DNA of 64,000 bases from Paenibacillus sp. FSL R10-2734 (GCF_037963865.1 NZ_CP150170.1:3968001-4032000); one strand, 5' to 3'; shown: positions 25,652 through 35,480, counted from the stretch's first letter. The notes: generated by a model not told the origin, from the sequence alone. Translations and numbers: made by a program.

Positions 25652-26008
25652 ATGGTGGTAAGTCCGATTCTGAATCAGATTGGTGCAGTTTTTATTCCGG
25701 TAAAGGATATTGAGAAATCCAAACAATGGTACTGCCAATTGCTTGGACTGCCTTTAGATGGTGAAGTATTATTCGGTCATTTATATGTGGTACCCATGAA
25801 TGGACCCGGAATCGTATTAGACAGCAAAATATACACATCTGAATCGGCTCTTAATATTCCCTCTTTCCATCTAAATACAGAAGATATTGATGCTGCTTAT
25901 GATTATGTGAAGGCAAGTGGTGGAGAGATTCTTACGGATATCGAGCATGATCATTGGTTTAATTTCAAAGACCCCGATGGGAATGTCATCATGGTCTGCC
26001 GTTGTTAA
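25652..26008 (+). CDS. VOC-family (glyoxalase-like) protein
   Basis: A 118-residue single vicinal-oxygen-chelate domain: two beta-alpha-beta-beta-beta modules beginning IGAVFIPVKDIEKSKQWYCQLLG and ending WFNFKDPDGNVIMVC. It could be a small-molecule binding, resistance or isomerase protein; the sequence does not settle which. AGAGGAGG precedes the ATG. Confidence 0.88.
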   Translation: MVVSPILNQIGAVFIPVKDIEKSKQWYCQLLGLPLDGEVLFGHLYVVPMNGPGIVLDSKIYTSESALNIPSFHLNTEDIDAAYDYVKASGGEILTDIEHDHWFNFKDPDGNVIMVCRC

Positions 26009-26097
26009 GAGCTGTTCTACGATTATCTTGGAAATAGCAGCTCCAGCAAGCTGTTCAAGAAGTACTTATAGTTGTCAAAGGTTGGTGTGATTATAGG

Positions 26098-26628
26098 ATG
26101 TTTACAATTAGAATGCTGGTTTCGGAAGACGCAGGTGAATTGCTTCGTTTACAGCATCAGCTAGATCAGGAATCCAAATTTATGTTATTGGAGCCGGATG
26201 AGCGGCAAGTTAGTCTTAATCAAGTTAAAGAGATGATCATTAGCTTCGTTACAGCAGACACTTCAATACTTATTGGTGCAGAGGTTGATGGCTATCTTGT
26301 AGGTTACTTGTCGGTTAGAGGTGGAAGTGTAAGACGCAATCGACATAGTGCATACATAGTTATTGGCATTCTGAAAGATTATCAGGGTATGGGGATTGGT
26401 GCAGGTCTGTTCACAGAGATGAATACATGGGCTATGAATACTGAAATAGTTCGTCTTGAGCTAACGGTCATGACACATAACCAAGTGGCCTTGGCTTTGT
26501 ATTCTAAGAACGGATTTGAGATCGAAGGGACGAAAAGAAAATCGCTTGTTATCGATGGACAGTGGGTGGATGAATATTATATGAGTAAAATTTTACAAAA
26601 AGAAAAAAGGATAGAGGATCAGATATAA
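26098..26628 (+). CDS. GNAT-family N-acetyltransferase
   Basis: A 176-residue acetyltransferase with the acetyl-CoA loop KDYQGMGIGAGLF near residue 100 and the C-terminal LALYSKNGFEIEGTKR segment of RimI/PA4866-like enzymes. Acceptor unknown. The ribosome binding site is weak (ATAGG only). The stop codon lies within the following terminator stem. Confidence 0.88.
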   Translation: MFTIRMLVSEDAGELLRLQHQLDQESKFMLLEPDERQVSLNQVKEMIISFVTADTSILIGAEVDGYLVGYLSVRGGSVRRNRHSAYIVIGILKDYQGMGIGAGLFTEMNTWAMNTEIVRLELTVMTHNQVALALYSKNGFEIEGTKRKSLVIDGQWVDEYYMSKILQKEKRIEDQI

Positions 26629-26652
26629 TCTGATGTCTCTATCCTTTTTTTT
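26606..26652. terminator. Bidirectional terminator overlapping the GNAT stop
   Basis: AAAGGATAGAG pairs with CTCTATCCTTT and an inner TCAGAT/ATCTGA stem, flanked by A and T runs, so it can serve both convergent genes. Confidence 0.85.
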
Positions 26653-26684
26653 ATGAATAAAAAAGCTAATGATTTCGAAATTTG

Positions 26685-27992
26685 TTATGATTCAGTTTCA
26701 CTAGATTGCTCGATAACGACCTCAACCTTGCGGACACGGTATCTGTTCATTTCACGAATGGTTAAGGTTACATGATCACGAACAATACTTTTGCCAACAG
26801 CTGGATCTGCGATATGACTGTATACCCAGCCTCCAACTGTAGTCACTTCTTCATCTTCGAAATCAAGCCCTGTAAGTTCCTTGACCTCTAGCAGAGATAC
26901 TTTACCATCAAACAGATAATTTGTATCACTTATTTTCTCGACTTCCTTGCGTTCATCACCGTCAAATTCATCACGAATCTCACCTACGATTTCTTCCAAA
27001 ATATCTTCAATCGTGATGAGTCCGGACGTACCGCCGTATTCATCAAGCAGCAGGGCGATATGCACACGCTCCACTTGCATACGTGTTAGAAGGTTCTTGA
27101 CCGGTGTTACCTCAGATACTGTCAAAACAGGCTGAATCAAGCTTTTGAAATCAAAATCAGGATTGTTATCATATTGCAAATAGAGCTGTTTCGTGTTGAT
27201 CATCCCAATGATATTATCCTTGCTGCCTTCAGCAACCGGGAAGCGAGTATACTGCTCCTTACGGATGATCTCAAAATTCTCTTTTAACGAATGATTGGTA
27301 AAAAGACACACCATATCGGTTCGCGGAACCATGATTTCTTTAGCCAACATCTCATCAAAAGTAAAGATACGGTTTACATAGCCATATTCGGCTTTATTGA
27401 TTTTCCCGCTTTCATAGCTTTCGGACAAGATCAAACGAATCTCATCTTCACTATGCGCATCTTCATGCTCACTAGCTGGTTTCATCCCAAAAAGGCGAAC
27501 AAGCAGATTAGCGGAACCGTTCATGAACCAAATGAGGGGGTACAAAATTCTGTAGAACCAAATAATCAGCGGTGATGTAATTTGACTAATTTTTTCCGGA
27601 ATGTTTATAGCTACCGTCTTCGGAGCAAGCTCACCGACAACGACGTGTAGGAATGTTGCAATGATGAATGCGAATAAAAACGCAAGAGGGTGACTCACTT
27701 TTGGACTAATATTAGCCCAGTCAAATACCGGAAGGAGCAGCTGCTCGAACGCCGGCTCTGCTAGTGCACCAATACCAAGAGCAGTGATCGTAATCCCAAG
27801 CTGACACGCGGATAAGTATCCGTCAAGATTAGCAGAAACTCGTTGTACAGCTAACGCGTTCTTCTTTCCCTCGATCACCATTTGACTGACCTGGCTACCT
27901 CTAAGTCTCACCAATGCAAATTCAGTTGCTACAAAAAAAGCGGTTAAAATAATCAAAATAGCCACCAACGTCAAACTAAGTCCTATACCCAT
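26685..27992 (-). CDS. CNNM/CorC-type membrane protein with CBS domains
   Basis: A 435-residue protein of the hemolysin C/CNNM group: N-terminal DUF21 membrane domain (about residues 1-190, three to four helices), a paired CBS module (about 205-330; VPRTDMV at its start), and a C-terminal CorC_HlyC domain. These proteins are linked to magnesium export or homeostasis. The open frame runs 15 codons further upstream without a ribosome binding site, so the Met at 27992 behind AAAGGGATGG is preferred. Divergent from the DUF1836 gene. Confidence 0.9.
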   Translation of the reverse strand: MGIGLSLTLVAILIILTAFFVATEFALVRLRGSQVSQMVIEGKKNALAVQRVSANLDGYLSACQLGITITALGIGALAEPAFEQLLLPVFDWANISPKVSHPLAFLFAFIIATFLHVVVGELAPKTVAINIPEKISQITSPLIIWFYRILYPLIWFMNGSANLLVRLFGMKPASEHEDAHSEDEIRLILSESYESGKINKAEYGYVNRIFTFDEMLAKEIMVPRTDMVCLFTNHSLKENFEIIRKEQYTRFPVAEGSKDNIIGMINTKQLYLQYDNNPDFDFKSLIQPVLTVSEVTPVKNLLTRMQVERVHIALLLDEYGGTSGLITIEDILEEIVGEIRDEFDGDERKEVEKISDTNYLFDGKVSLLEVKELTGLDFEDEEVTTVGGWVYSHIADPAVGKSIVRDHVTLTIREMNRYRVRKVEVVIEQSSETES

Positions 27993-28105
27993 ATAATCTT
28001 TACCATCCCTTTCGTTCCTAAAATAGGTTATACTCATTTTATGAGTTCTTATGAACTATTCTACGAACTTTTTAGAAAAATATCAAATGGTGGAGGGAAA
28101 CAGAT

Positions 28106-28873
28106 ATGGAATCATTTGCATTAACTCGTGTAGAGATGTCCAGTCTTCTGCTCTCATTGACCGGATTGTCAGACCGGAAACCGCTGAATATCCTCCAAGA
28201 GGCATGGACTAAATTTCACCGTGAAGAAGTACAAAAGGGGACCTCGTTACCCGCTTTTTTATCTACTGATGTTCCACCCGTTTTACAAAAGATCATTAAG
28301 GGCGACAATGTTAGAGGCTTTTCACTCGGTGAAATTGCTTCATTAGGCCATCTCATAGAGTATTCCACGTTGACCGTCACAACTATGCAAAATTGGGTGA
28401 AGCGCGACTTCAAAGAATATCTCGGTTCGCCAAGAGAAGGTAAGAAGTATTCGGTTAATCAGGCGGCGCTTCTATTTATTATCGATGATCTCAAATCAGC
28501 CCTTAATTTTGAAAGTATACGTCAGCTATTCCGGTTGATGTTCTTAAAGCCAGATCGGGATGATGATGATTTAATGGAGCCAGTTAAGCTGTATTACGCA
28601 TATGCTGGACTTTTTGAAGAGATCAAGAGCAATCCAACGATACAGACGCAATGTAAGGTTGATCAACTTTTGCACAAAGAGTATTCATGGAAAGAAGATT
28701 CTTTGCTTAGAAGCTCAACAGATCGTGTAATCAATCGACTGACGCATCTTACGAAATCTCAAAGAGAATCTGTCCGCAACATATTGCTGATAGCTACGAT
28801 ATCTGTTCAGACCTGTTATTTTCAATCGTTGGCAAGACAATACTTTAATGCCGCTTTATTCCTTGATTTTTGA
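28106..28873 (+). CDS. DUF1836 domain protein
   Basis: A 255-residue soluble protein with a DUF1836 region (about residues 45-190) including LGHLIEYSTLTVTTMQNWVKRDFKEYLG and a MerR-like helical segment YSVNQAALLFIIDDLKSAL. This DUF is common in Firmicutes and thought to be regulatory from its MerR-like helix-turn-helix; function unknown. GGAGGG precedes the ATG. Confidence 0.85.
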   Translation: MESFALTRVEMSSLLLSLTGLSDRKPLNILQEAWTKFHREEVQKGTSLPAFLSTDVPPVLQKIIKGDNVRGFSLGEIASLGHLIEYSTLTVTTMQNWVKRDFKEYLGSPREGKKYSVNQAALLFIIDDLKSALNFESIRQLFRLMFLKPDRDDDDLMEPVKLYYAYAGLFEEIKSNPTIQTQCKVDQLLHKEYSWKEDSLLRSSTDRVINRLTHLTKSQRESVRNILLIATISVQTCYFQSLARQYFNAALFLDF

Positions 28874-28952
28874 CTGCTCCAAATTTAAAATGTATAAGTG
28901 AAATAATCAAAAGGGATTTTTGGATATCGTATGATATTAAGGGGGCTTTGAA

Positions 28953-30164
28953 GTGAATCAAATGACACTGCTGCGGAATCCTAAACAAAGGAAATTACTC
29001 TTCAGCGCTGGCTTAAGCTGGATGTTCGACGCGATGGACGTCGGGATGATTTCTTTTGTTGTAGCGGCTTTAGCCAAGGATTGGAATCTGGGACCGGAGC
29101 AGATAGGTATATTGACAAGCATTAACTCCGTTGGGATGGCAGTGGGTGCGGCGGCGGCAGGGATATTAGCAGATCGTTTTGGACGTAAACCGATACTGCT
29201 GTGGACACTCCTGATTTTCTCGGCTGCAAGTGGATTATCGGCGTTTGCTACAGGCTTTGGAATACTCTGTGTGCTTAGGTTTATCGCTGGTTTTGGACTA
29301 GGTGGAGAGCTACCTGTCGCTTCAACATTAGTGTCTGAAAGTATGCCTGCTCGGGAGAGAGGCCGTGCGGTTGTATTGCTAGAGAGCTTTTGGGCGATTG
29401 GCTGGATCGCTTCTGCTTTAATCGCATTTTTCATTATCCCTGATTATGGCTGGCGTGTAGCCTTCGGGATTGGTGCTGTTCCCGCTCTATACGCGCTATA
29501 CTTAAGACGAGCTATCGACGATTCACCGAAGTTTGCTGAGATTAAAAAGGCGCCAGTATCCTTGAAGAAACGGATTGCGACTGTATGGTCACCTGAGTAT
29601 CGCCGTTCTACCATTATGCTATGGATTTTGTGGTTTACCGTGGTGTTTTCGTATTATGGCATGTTTCTTTGGTTGCCTACCGTTATGGTTCTTAAAGGCT
29701 TTAGCTTGGTCAAAAGCTTTGAGTATGTTCTGATTATGACACTCGCTCAGCTACCAGGTTACTTTACTGCCGCTTACTTCATCGAGAAGTTCGGTCGTAA
29801 GTTTGTCCTAGTCATCTATATGCTGTTCACTGCGGTCAGTGCTGCTTGGTTCGGTAATGCGACTACGGAAGGCATGCTGATGGCTGCTGGGATTTGCTTA
29901 TCATTCTTTAATCTTGGGGCTTGGGGTGGAATGTATGCTTATACTCCTGAGCTGTACCCGACCACTATTCGTTCTACAGGTGCTGGGTTAGCGACTTCCT
30001 TTGGCCGGATTGGTGGGATCATCGCTCCATTACTGGTTGGGATTCTAGTAGGTAAATCGATGGCGATTGGTTCGATCTTTATGTTATTTTTTGTAACGAT
30101 TATTATCGGTGCGTTAGCAGTGCTCTTCCTAGGAAAAGAGACAAAGGGAACGGAGCTCTTGTAA
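28953..30164 (+). CDS. MFS transporter, NiaP/aromatic-acid symporter-like
   Basis: A 403-residue major-facilitator permease with twelve hydrophobic segments. Sugar-porter-type motifs are present: ADRFGRKP after helix 2, RFIAGFGLGGELPVASTLVSE, and the second-half EKFGRKF. The MFDAMDVGMISFV opening resembles Bacillus NiaP (YceI), a niacin permease, and AAHS transporters; the substrate is therefore only suggested. GTG start after a GGGGG-containing site; ATG 28962 is an alternative. Monocistronic, ending in a terminator. Confidence 0.85.
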   Translation: MNQMTLLRNPKQRKLLFSAGLSWMFDAMDVGMISFVVAALAKDWNLGPEQIGILTSINSVGMAVGAAAAGILADRFGRKPILLWTLLIFSAASGLSAFATGFGILCVLRFIAGFGLGGELPVASTLVSESMPARERGRAVVLLESFWAIGWIASALIAFFIIPDYGWRVAFGIGAVPALYALYLRRAIDDSPKFAEIKKAPVSLKKRIATVWSPEYRRSTIMLWILWFTVVFSYYGMFLWLPTVMVLKGFSLVKSFEYVLIMTLAQLPGYFTAAYFIEKFGRKFVLVIYMLFTAVSAAWFGNATTEGMLMAAGICLSFFNLGAWGGMYAYTPELYPTTIRSTGAGLATSFGRIGGIIAPLLVGILVGKSMAIGSIFMLFFVTIIIGALAVLFLGKETKGTELL

Positions 30165-30225
30165 AGGATAATCTTCATTACATACTTGATGTTAATCTAT
30201 CAACAATGCTAAAATATTAAGAACG

Positions 30226-30266
30226 AAACGGTTCCTTCACAGTTGTGAACAGGGCCGTTTTTTTTT
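30226..30266 (+). terminator. Terminator after the MFS gene
   Basis: AAACGG...CCGTTT stem with an inner TTCAC/GTGAA helix, followed by nine T. Confidence 0.85.
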
Positions 30267-30360
30267 AACATATCAGAAATTATATTTGTGGAGATATAAG
30301 GACACCGAAGGCGTTTGTGCTTACATTAGTCCTTCTGTTATAAGAACGGAGCGATCGAAC

Positions 30361-31947
30361 ATGAGTAATGATAGGAAGCAGCCTCATTTCACAGAATTGG
30401 TCTGGGAAAGCACGGAACAAAATGTTGCTATTCCCCCGCGAAATTCATCAGAACCAGCGCTGCCCAAGATATCTTCTGCAAATATAGGGAAGCCGAAGGC
30501 ATCCTCTGAGCCTTCTTTACAGCTGCAGCTTTGGGATCTGGAGACTGACACTCCGGAGCCTGTGACAACAACAGAAGGCCAGTTCGTCACTAGAGCGAAG
30601 GAATTGGAACATAAAACCGAGGATTCCGCACTATTTGTTCCTTTTAAGAGTTACTGGCCTACATATGGACATATGACTGGCACACAAAGTAGATGGTATT
30701 TTTATTGGCGTAATGAAGTTAGACAGGGTAGATATCCGAAGACGGATCTTTCATATATTTTTCTGCACGTATATGAGCTTATTAATGGTGTAGGCTGGGA
30801 AGATCCTTATGATGGCTATAGACAGCTCAGTCAAATCTGGGAAGCTTATCGAGACAATTATAAACGTCTGGATCAATATTTAGGCGGTTGGATCGCGGAC
30901 TTCTCATTTGTTCATCATTTGGATGTGCCTCTGGCTCTTATCGTTGCTCGTTCACGCGGCCTTGCTGGAGATCTGGCAGAGCTAGAGTTAATGAGAGGTC
31001 TTACTACAGCACCTGAGCAATTAACCTTTACAGTATTAACGGCCATGTCGGACTACGATATAAGTAAATCCAAGTTCTACATGGGAGAAGGTAAAGAAGC
31101 TCTTGAACAATATATTCCGCAGGTAGTGGCATTAATTAACGCCTATGTCACCCGGAAACATGGCTCGAATTTGGTCGAAATGTTCCCACCAGGGCCCTCG
31201 GTGATGCGGGAGCGTTATTTATTCCGAAGTGCTGTATATGATATTTCGCTATATGGCTATTCTGTACTTATACCGGTTGTACGTATCAGTAAATCTCCAT
31301 CGCTTCGTAGCTTGATTACTAGGCTGTTCCGTTTGACTGAGAATAAATTACGGGAACTGCTCGGGTATCGAGGTCGACTTAAAGGGGTAAACGTGGATGC
31401 CGATATGGACGACCTAATCACTCGTTTTCTGAAGCGGGAGTTTGAGAAAGAGAAACAGGAAGACAAGGGACCGGCAGTGGTTATTGATCGTGAGAAGCTA
31501 GAACGTCTGCAGAGTGATTCCGAAATTGTCCGAAGCTTGCTTACGGTTGAGGATATGAATGAGTTGGAAGAGCTTGAGGATAGCGAGTTCGAAGTTAATA
31601 ATGAAGAAACTGAGTCAGAAGAAGAAATAGAAGATGAAAAAGAAAAAGAAGAAATCATTGTGTCTCTTGAACCTGAATTAGCCATTGAAGATGTTCATGC
31701 TGTTATAGTAGAAACGGAGTGGGAACAGTTTGCGAGTGCTATAAGTCCACTACAACGAGAAGCTCTGCTTGCTCTTTTGAATGAGGACGGAAGACAAGAC
31801 CTGCAGAGGTTAGCTGCTGCAAACGGCACAATGTCAGAGCTCTTGATTGACGAGATTAATGACATCGCAATGGACATTCTAGGTGATTTGATCATAGACG
31901 GAGAAGAAGTTGCAGAAGAATATTTAATTAATCTGTTTAATATTTAA
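30361..31947 (+). CDS. TerB N-/C-terminal domain protein of a helicase module
   Basis: A 528-residue soluble protein. The central part (about residues 85-290), with YWPTYGHMTGTQSRWYFYWRNEVR, resembles the TerB-N domain; the region after 300 and the last 90 residues (LSPLQREALLAL onward) resemble TerB-C. A low-complexity acidic linker lies between them at about residues 410-450. The frame extends 25 codons upstream, but GGAG nine bases before the Met at 30361 sets the start. It is followed after 15 bases by a BrxD-like ATPase that in turn overlaps a helicase. TerB-N/C proteins are known neighbours of ATPases and helicases in ter-linked DNA-processing systems; the exact role is unknown. Confidence 0.8.
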   Translation: MSNDRKQPHFTELVWESTEQNVAIPPRNSSEPALPKISSANIGKPKASSEPSLQLQLWDLETDTPEPVTTTEGQFVTRAKELEHKTEDSALFVPFKSYWPTYGHMTGTQSRWYFYWRNEVRQGRYPKTDLSYIFLHVYELINGVGWEDPYDGYRQLSQIWEAYRDNYKRLDQYLGGWIADFSFVHHLDVPLALIVARSRGLAGDLAELELMRGLTTAPEQLTFTVLTAMSDYDISKSKFYMGEGKEALEQYIPQVVALINAYVTRKHGSNLVEMFPPGPSVMRERYLFRSAVYDISLYGYSVLIPVVRISKSPSLRSLITRLFRLTENKLRELLGYRGRLKGVNVDADMDDLITRFLKREFEKEKQEDKGPAVVIDREKLERLQSDSEIVRSLLTVEDMNELEELEDSEFEVNNEETESEEEIEDEKEKEEIIVSLEPELAIEDVHAVIVETEWEQFASAISPLQREALLALLNEDGRQDLQRLAAANGTMSELLIDEINDIAMDILGDLIIDGEEVAEEYLINLFNI

Positions 31948-31962
31948 TGAGGTGAACTTTTG

Positions 31963-33282
31963 ATGAGTGCATTAAAAATACCCAAACGCATGACGACAGC
32001 CCTAGTTAATTCATTAACAGCCGGTGTGGTTCCACGAATCGGACTTGAGCATATCGCCGTTGGCCGCCGACCAGAGATTGAAGCTATTTTGAGAGATATG
32101 GACAATATTGCAGAGGGTGGAGCTGCTTTCAAGCTGATTACAGGTAAGTTCGGTAGCGGCAAAAGCTTTCTTCTGCAAATGATCCGTAATTATGCGATGG
32201 ATCGGGATTTTGTAGTAGCAGATGCTGATCTATCTCCTGAACGAAGATTAGTAGGAACAAAAGGACAAGGTCTCGCAACTTATCGAGAATTGATGAGCCA
32301 TTTGTCTACCCGGACACGTCCAGATGGAGGAGCTCTGGAGATTATTCTACAGAAATGGATCATTACGCTTCAGCAATCTGTAATGCAGGAGAATGAATAT
32401 GGTCCTGACCACCCTCAGCTTGGTGATGAAGTAGAGAAACGAATCTATGCTGTAGCTTCTGAAATGCGCGGTTTGGTACATGGATTTGATTTTGCCAAAG
32501 TGCTCGCAGCTTACTGGAATGCACACAAGCTAGCCGATGATGAATTGAAGCAGGATTCCCTTCGCTGGCTACGCGGTGAATTCGCCACTCGAACGGAAGC
32601 ACGGAAAGCGCTTGGTGTCGGTGTGATTATTGATGATGATAATTGGTATGATTATATGAAGCTTTGGGCGGAATTCACAGCCGCTATTGGTTATAAGGGA
32701 TTGCTGCTGTTTATTGACGAAGGCGTCAATCTCTACAAAATTACGAACAGCATCTCACGTCAGAGCAACTATGAAAAGCTACTTACGATGTTTAACGATA
32801 CGATGCAGGGCAAGGCAGAAAGCTTAGGGATTTTTATAGGGGGTACTCCACAATTTGTGGAGGATGGACGACGTGGACTATTTAGCTATGAAGCACTTCG
32901 TTCCAGATTAGTTGCAGGTAGATACGGCGCAGCAGGTCTTAATAATTACACTGGACCAATTATCGCACTGGACATGCTCTCCCATGAAGAGATTCTAGTG
33001 CTTCTGCAAAAGCTTAGAGATATCCATGCCCTTCACTATGGTTATGAAGTGCAATTAACACAGGAACAATTGGTTCATTTTATGGAAGAAGCCGTGGGCA
33101 GATTAGGGGCTGACGAGCTGCTGACTCCGCGCGAGGTGGTTCGTGATTTCATGGATCTGCTGCACACACTGCATCAGCATCCGGAGATCTCTTTCGAGAA
33201 GCTAATAGGTGAACGAACCTCTAAACCTGCGGAGACCGAGCAAAATGAGTTGGATGGATTCCTGGCGGAGTTTGAATTATGA
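31963..33282 (+). CDS. BrxD-like P-loop ATPase (DUF2791 family)
   Basis: A 439-residue AAA-type ATPase resembling BrxD of type 2 BREX systems (DUF2791). It opens with IPKRMTTALVNSLTAGVVPRIGLEHIAVGR; Walker A GKFGSGKS spans residues 61-68 and Walker B LFIDEG ends at Glu253/Gly254. The C-terminal half carries a winged-helix-like segment ending TPREVVRDFMDLLH. GAGGTGA precedes ATG 31963 (TTG 31960 is also possible). Its stop overlaps the helicase ATG by four bases, so subunits are probably made in ratio. BrxD and BrxHI are paired in BREX type 2, and this pair is the same, but no other BREX gene is present here. Confidence 0.85.
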   Translation: MSALKIPKRMTTALVNSLTAGVVPRIGLEHIAVGRRPEIEAILRDMDNIAEGGAAFKLITGKFGSGKSFLLQMIRNYAMDRDFVVADADLSPERRLVGTKGQGLATYRELMSHLSTRTRPDGGALEIILQKWIITLQQSVMQENEYGPDHPQLGDEVEKRIYAVASEMRGLVHGFDFAKVLAAYWNAHKLADDELKQDSLRWLRGEFATRTEARKALGVGVIIDDDNWYDYMKLWAEFTAAIGYKGLLLFIDEGVNLYKITNSISRQSNYEKLLTMFNDTMQGKAESLGIFIGGTPQFVEDGRRGLFSYEALRSRLVAGRYGAAGLNNYTGPIIALDMLSHEEILVLLQKLRDIHALHYGYEVQLTQEQLVHFMEEAVGRLGADELLTPREVVRDFMDLLHTLHQHPEISFEKLIGERTSKPAETEQNELDGFLAEFEL

Positions 33283-35477
33283 GTGACAACCCGTTTTATA
33301 GGCTGGCCCCATTTATTAAAGAATTCATTTATAAGAATCGCTGGGAGACCTTGCGCGAGGCGCAGGTGGATGCTTGCCGTGTTCTGTTTGATACACCACA
33401 TCACTTACTGATTGCTTCGGGTACAGCTTCTGGTAAGACAGAGGCGGCTTTTTTTCCAGCACTTACCGAGCTTTATGAACGTCCTTCTGGTTCAGTGGGA
33501 ATTTTGTATATTGCTCCTTTGAAAGCATTGATTAACGATCAATTTACACGACTGAACGATTTACTTCGTGAAGGTAACATTCCGGTTTGGCACTGGCATG
33601 GTGATGTTCCGCAAGCAGATAAGACGAAGCTGGTGCAGAATCCCTCCGGTGTACTACAGATTACCCCTGAATCCCTTGAGGGATTATTGATGAATAGGCC
33701 GAATGTCATTCCAGCCCTGTTCCATGATCTGCGATTTATTGTCATAGACGAGGTTCATGCTTTTATGGGAGCCGACCGAGGGATTCAGGTGCTGAGTCAG
33801 CTAGCGAGAATCACTCGTATGGCTGGATGCCATCCGCGCAGAATCGGTCTATCCGCTACGCTTAGCGACTACGCTTCTGTAACGGAGTGGCTAGCAGCAG
33901 GTACGCGGGAAGGCGTTGAGGTGTCCGCTCCACAAGGCGGGCGTAAGCTCCGTTTAAGTGTGGAGCATTTCTCTTTCCCAGATGCACGGGACGAGGTGCA
34001 GGCTGAACATTTAGAACGCGCGAAGCAGTCTTACTACGATTTCATTTATGATCATACGCATCTTAAGAAAGCGTTGATCTTCACGAACAGCCGCTCGGAT
34101 GCAGAGACGGCAACACTAGAGCTGCGGAGAACGGCCGCGAAGCGTGGGGAACGGGATGTCTTTCACGTTCACCATGGCAGCATCTCCGCGATGCTCCGCG
34201 AAGAGACGGAAGCCGCGCTGCGGCAAGGTTCCGGACCTGCAGTTGCGGCAGCGACTTTGACGCTGGAGCTCGGCATTGACCTAGGAGAGCTGGAGCGAGT
34301 GCTCCAGGTCGGCGCTCCTTATAGCTGCGCAAGCTTTGTGCAGCGACTGGGTCGCTCGGGCAGGCGTGGTGACGCCGCATCCGAGATGATCTTTGTCACG
34401 CCCGAGGAAGAGGATGAGGAAGCGCAGCTTCCGGCTCGGATGCCTTGGACGCTGCTTCGAGCGATAGCGGTTATTGAGCTATATGTGCGCGAGAAGTGGG
34501 TTGAGCCACTGGTGGTGCGCCAGCTACCAGTTGGACTGCTATACCATCAGACGATGAGCATATTGAAGAGTATGGGTGAGGCGGAGCCGGAGGATTTAAA
34601 GGAAGCGGTTCTCAGCTTACCTTCCTTCAAGAACATTGATCCTGCAGACTACGACATCTTCATGACTTATATGCTTGGCATGGGGCAAATCGAGAAGATG
34701 GACGAAGGGAGCCTGATTATCGGGATGGCGGGAGAGAAGATCGTGAATAACTTCCGCTTCTACGCAGTCTTCAAAGATGACGAAGAGCATGTTGTCTATA
34801 ACGGCACTGAGGAAATTGGATCGATCACAACGATACCACCGCCTGGCTATTGTTTTACTCTGGCAGGCAAGCTCTGGAAGGTAGAAGAGGTGGATAATCG
34901 CCATAAAGCAGTTTATGTGAAAACCTCACGCGGTAAAGTAGATACGTTATGGCTTGGAGCGGGTGGGGATGTGCATACACGCATTATGACCAAAATCCGT
35001 GAAGTCTTAGGAGCCACTTCATTGTATCCGTATTTAGCTCCGAGTGCCGCTGCGAGGCTCGAACGAGCCCGTCGTTTAGCGAAGGAAAGCGGACTGCTTG
35101 AACGCTCCGTTATGCCAGCAGGTGGAGATTCGATTTTTATCCTGCCATGGGCGGGCAGTCGGCAATTCCGCACGCTGGAGCGTCTGCTCAAGAATAACTT
35201 AAAGAGTCCCCTGGGACTTCGTTCTATTGTTCCTATGGAACCTTATTATATGGTCGTTGCGGGTAAGGCGGATGCAGAAACGCTGGAAGCGGAGATCATC
35301 GCTGAAAGCATGGCCGCCACAGATCCTCTTTCACTGCTATCTCCAGATGAAGCACCCTACCTTGGAAAGTACGACGAGAACATCCCTCATGAGCTACTTC
35401 GCAAAGCTTTTTCTTTAGATGGCTTAGATGTTCCAGGTCTTCTAGAAGTACTGAAGCAGTGGCGTCAACCTCAGTAA
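33279..35477 (+). CDS. Lhr/BrxHI-like DEAD/DEAH-box helicase
   Basis: A 732-residue superfamily 2 helicase with motif I SGTASGKTE (residues 47-55), motif II DEVH (157-160), motif III SAT (192-194) and motif VI QRLGRSGRRGD (355-365). A winged-helix and Lhr-like C-terminal domain follow. It resembles BrxHI of BREX and Lhr-type 3'-5' DNA helicases. Coupled by ATGA to the upstream ATPase. A GC-rich stretch around 34080-34420 spans motifs IV-VI and stands out from the AT-richer flanks, which may mark recombination. It likely acts on DNA with the two upstream proteins. Confidence 0.9.
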   Translation: MSDNPFYRLAPFIKEFIYKNRWETLREAQVDACRVLFDTPHHLLIASGTASGKTEAAFFPALTELYERPSGSVGILYIAPLKALINDQFTRLNDLLREGNIPVWHWHGDVPQADKTKLVQNPSGVLQITPESLEGLLMNRPNVIPALFHDLRFIVIDEVHAFMGADRGIQVLSQLARITRMAGCHPRRIGLSATLSDYASVTEWLAAGTREGVEVSAPQGGRKLRLSVEHFSFPDARDEVQAEHLERAKQSYYDFIYDHTHLKKALIFTNSRSDAETATLELRRTAAKRGERDVFHVHHGSISAMLREETEAALRQGSGPAVAAATLTLELGIDLGELERVLQVGAPYSCASFVQRLGRSGRRGDAASEMIFVTPEEEDEEAQLPARMPWTLLRAIAVIELYVREKWVEPLVVRQLPVGLLYHQTMSILKSMGEAEPEDLKEAVLSLPSFKNIDPADYDIFMTYMLGMGQIEKMDEGSLIIGMAGEKIVNNFRFYAVFKDDEEHVVYNGTEEIGSITTIPPPGYCFTLAGKLWKVEEVDNRHKAVYVKTSRGKVDTLWLGAGGDVHTRIMTKIREVLGATSLYPYLAPSAAARLERARRLAKESGLLERSVMPAGGDSIFILPWAGSRQFRTLERLLKNNLKSPLGLRSIVPMEPYYMVVAGKADAETLEAEIIAESMAATDPLSLLSPDEAPYLGKYDENIPHELLRKAFSLDGLDVPGLLEVLKQWRQPQ

Positions 35478-35480
35478 ACG

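Noticed and set aside
31257..31685. 142-codon serine-rich minus-strand frame
   Set aside because: It is the antisense of the Glu-rich linker (GAA/GAG read backwards as TTC/CTC) of the TerB-like gene.
30361..35477. Complete BREX system
   Set aside because: Only BrxD- and BrxHI-like proteins are present; no PglX, PglZ, BrxC or BrxF candidates in the flanks.
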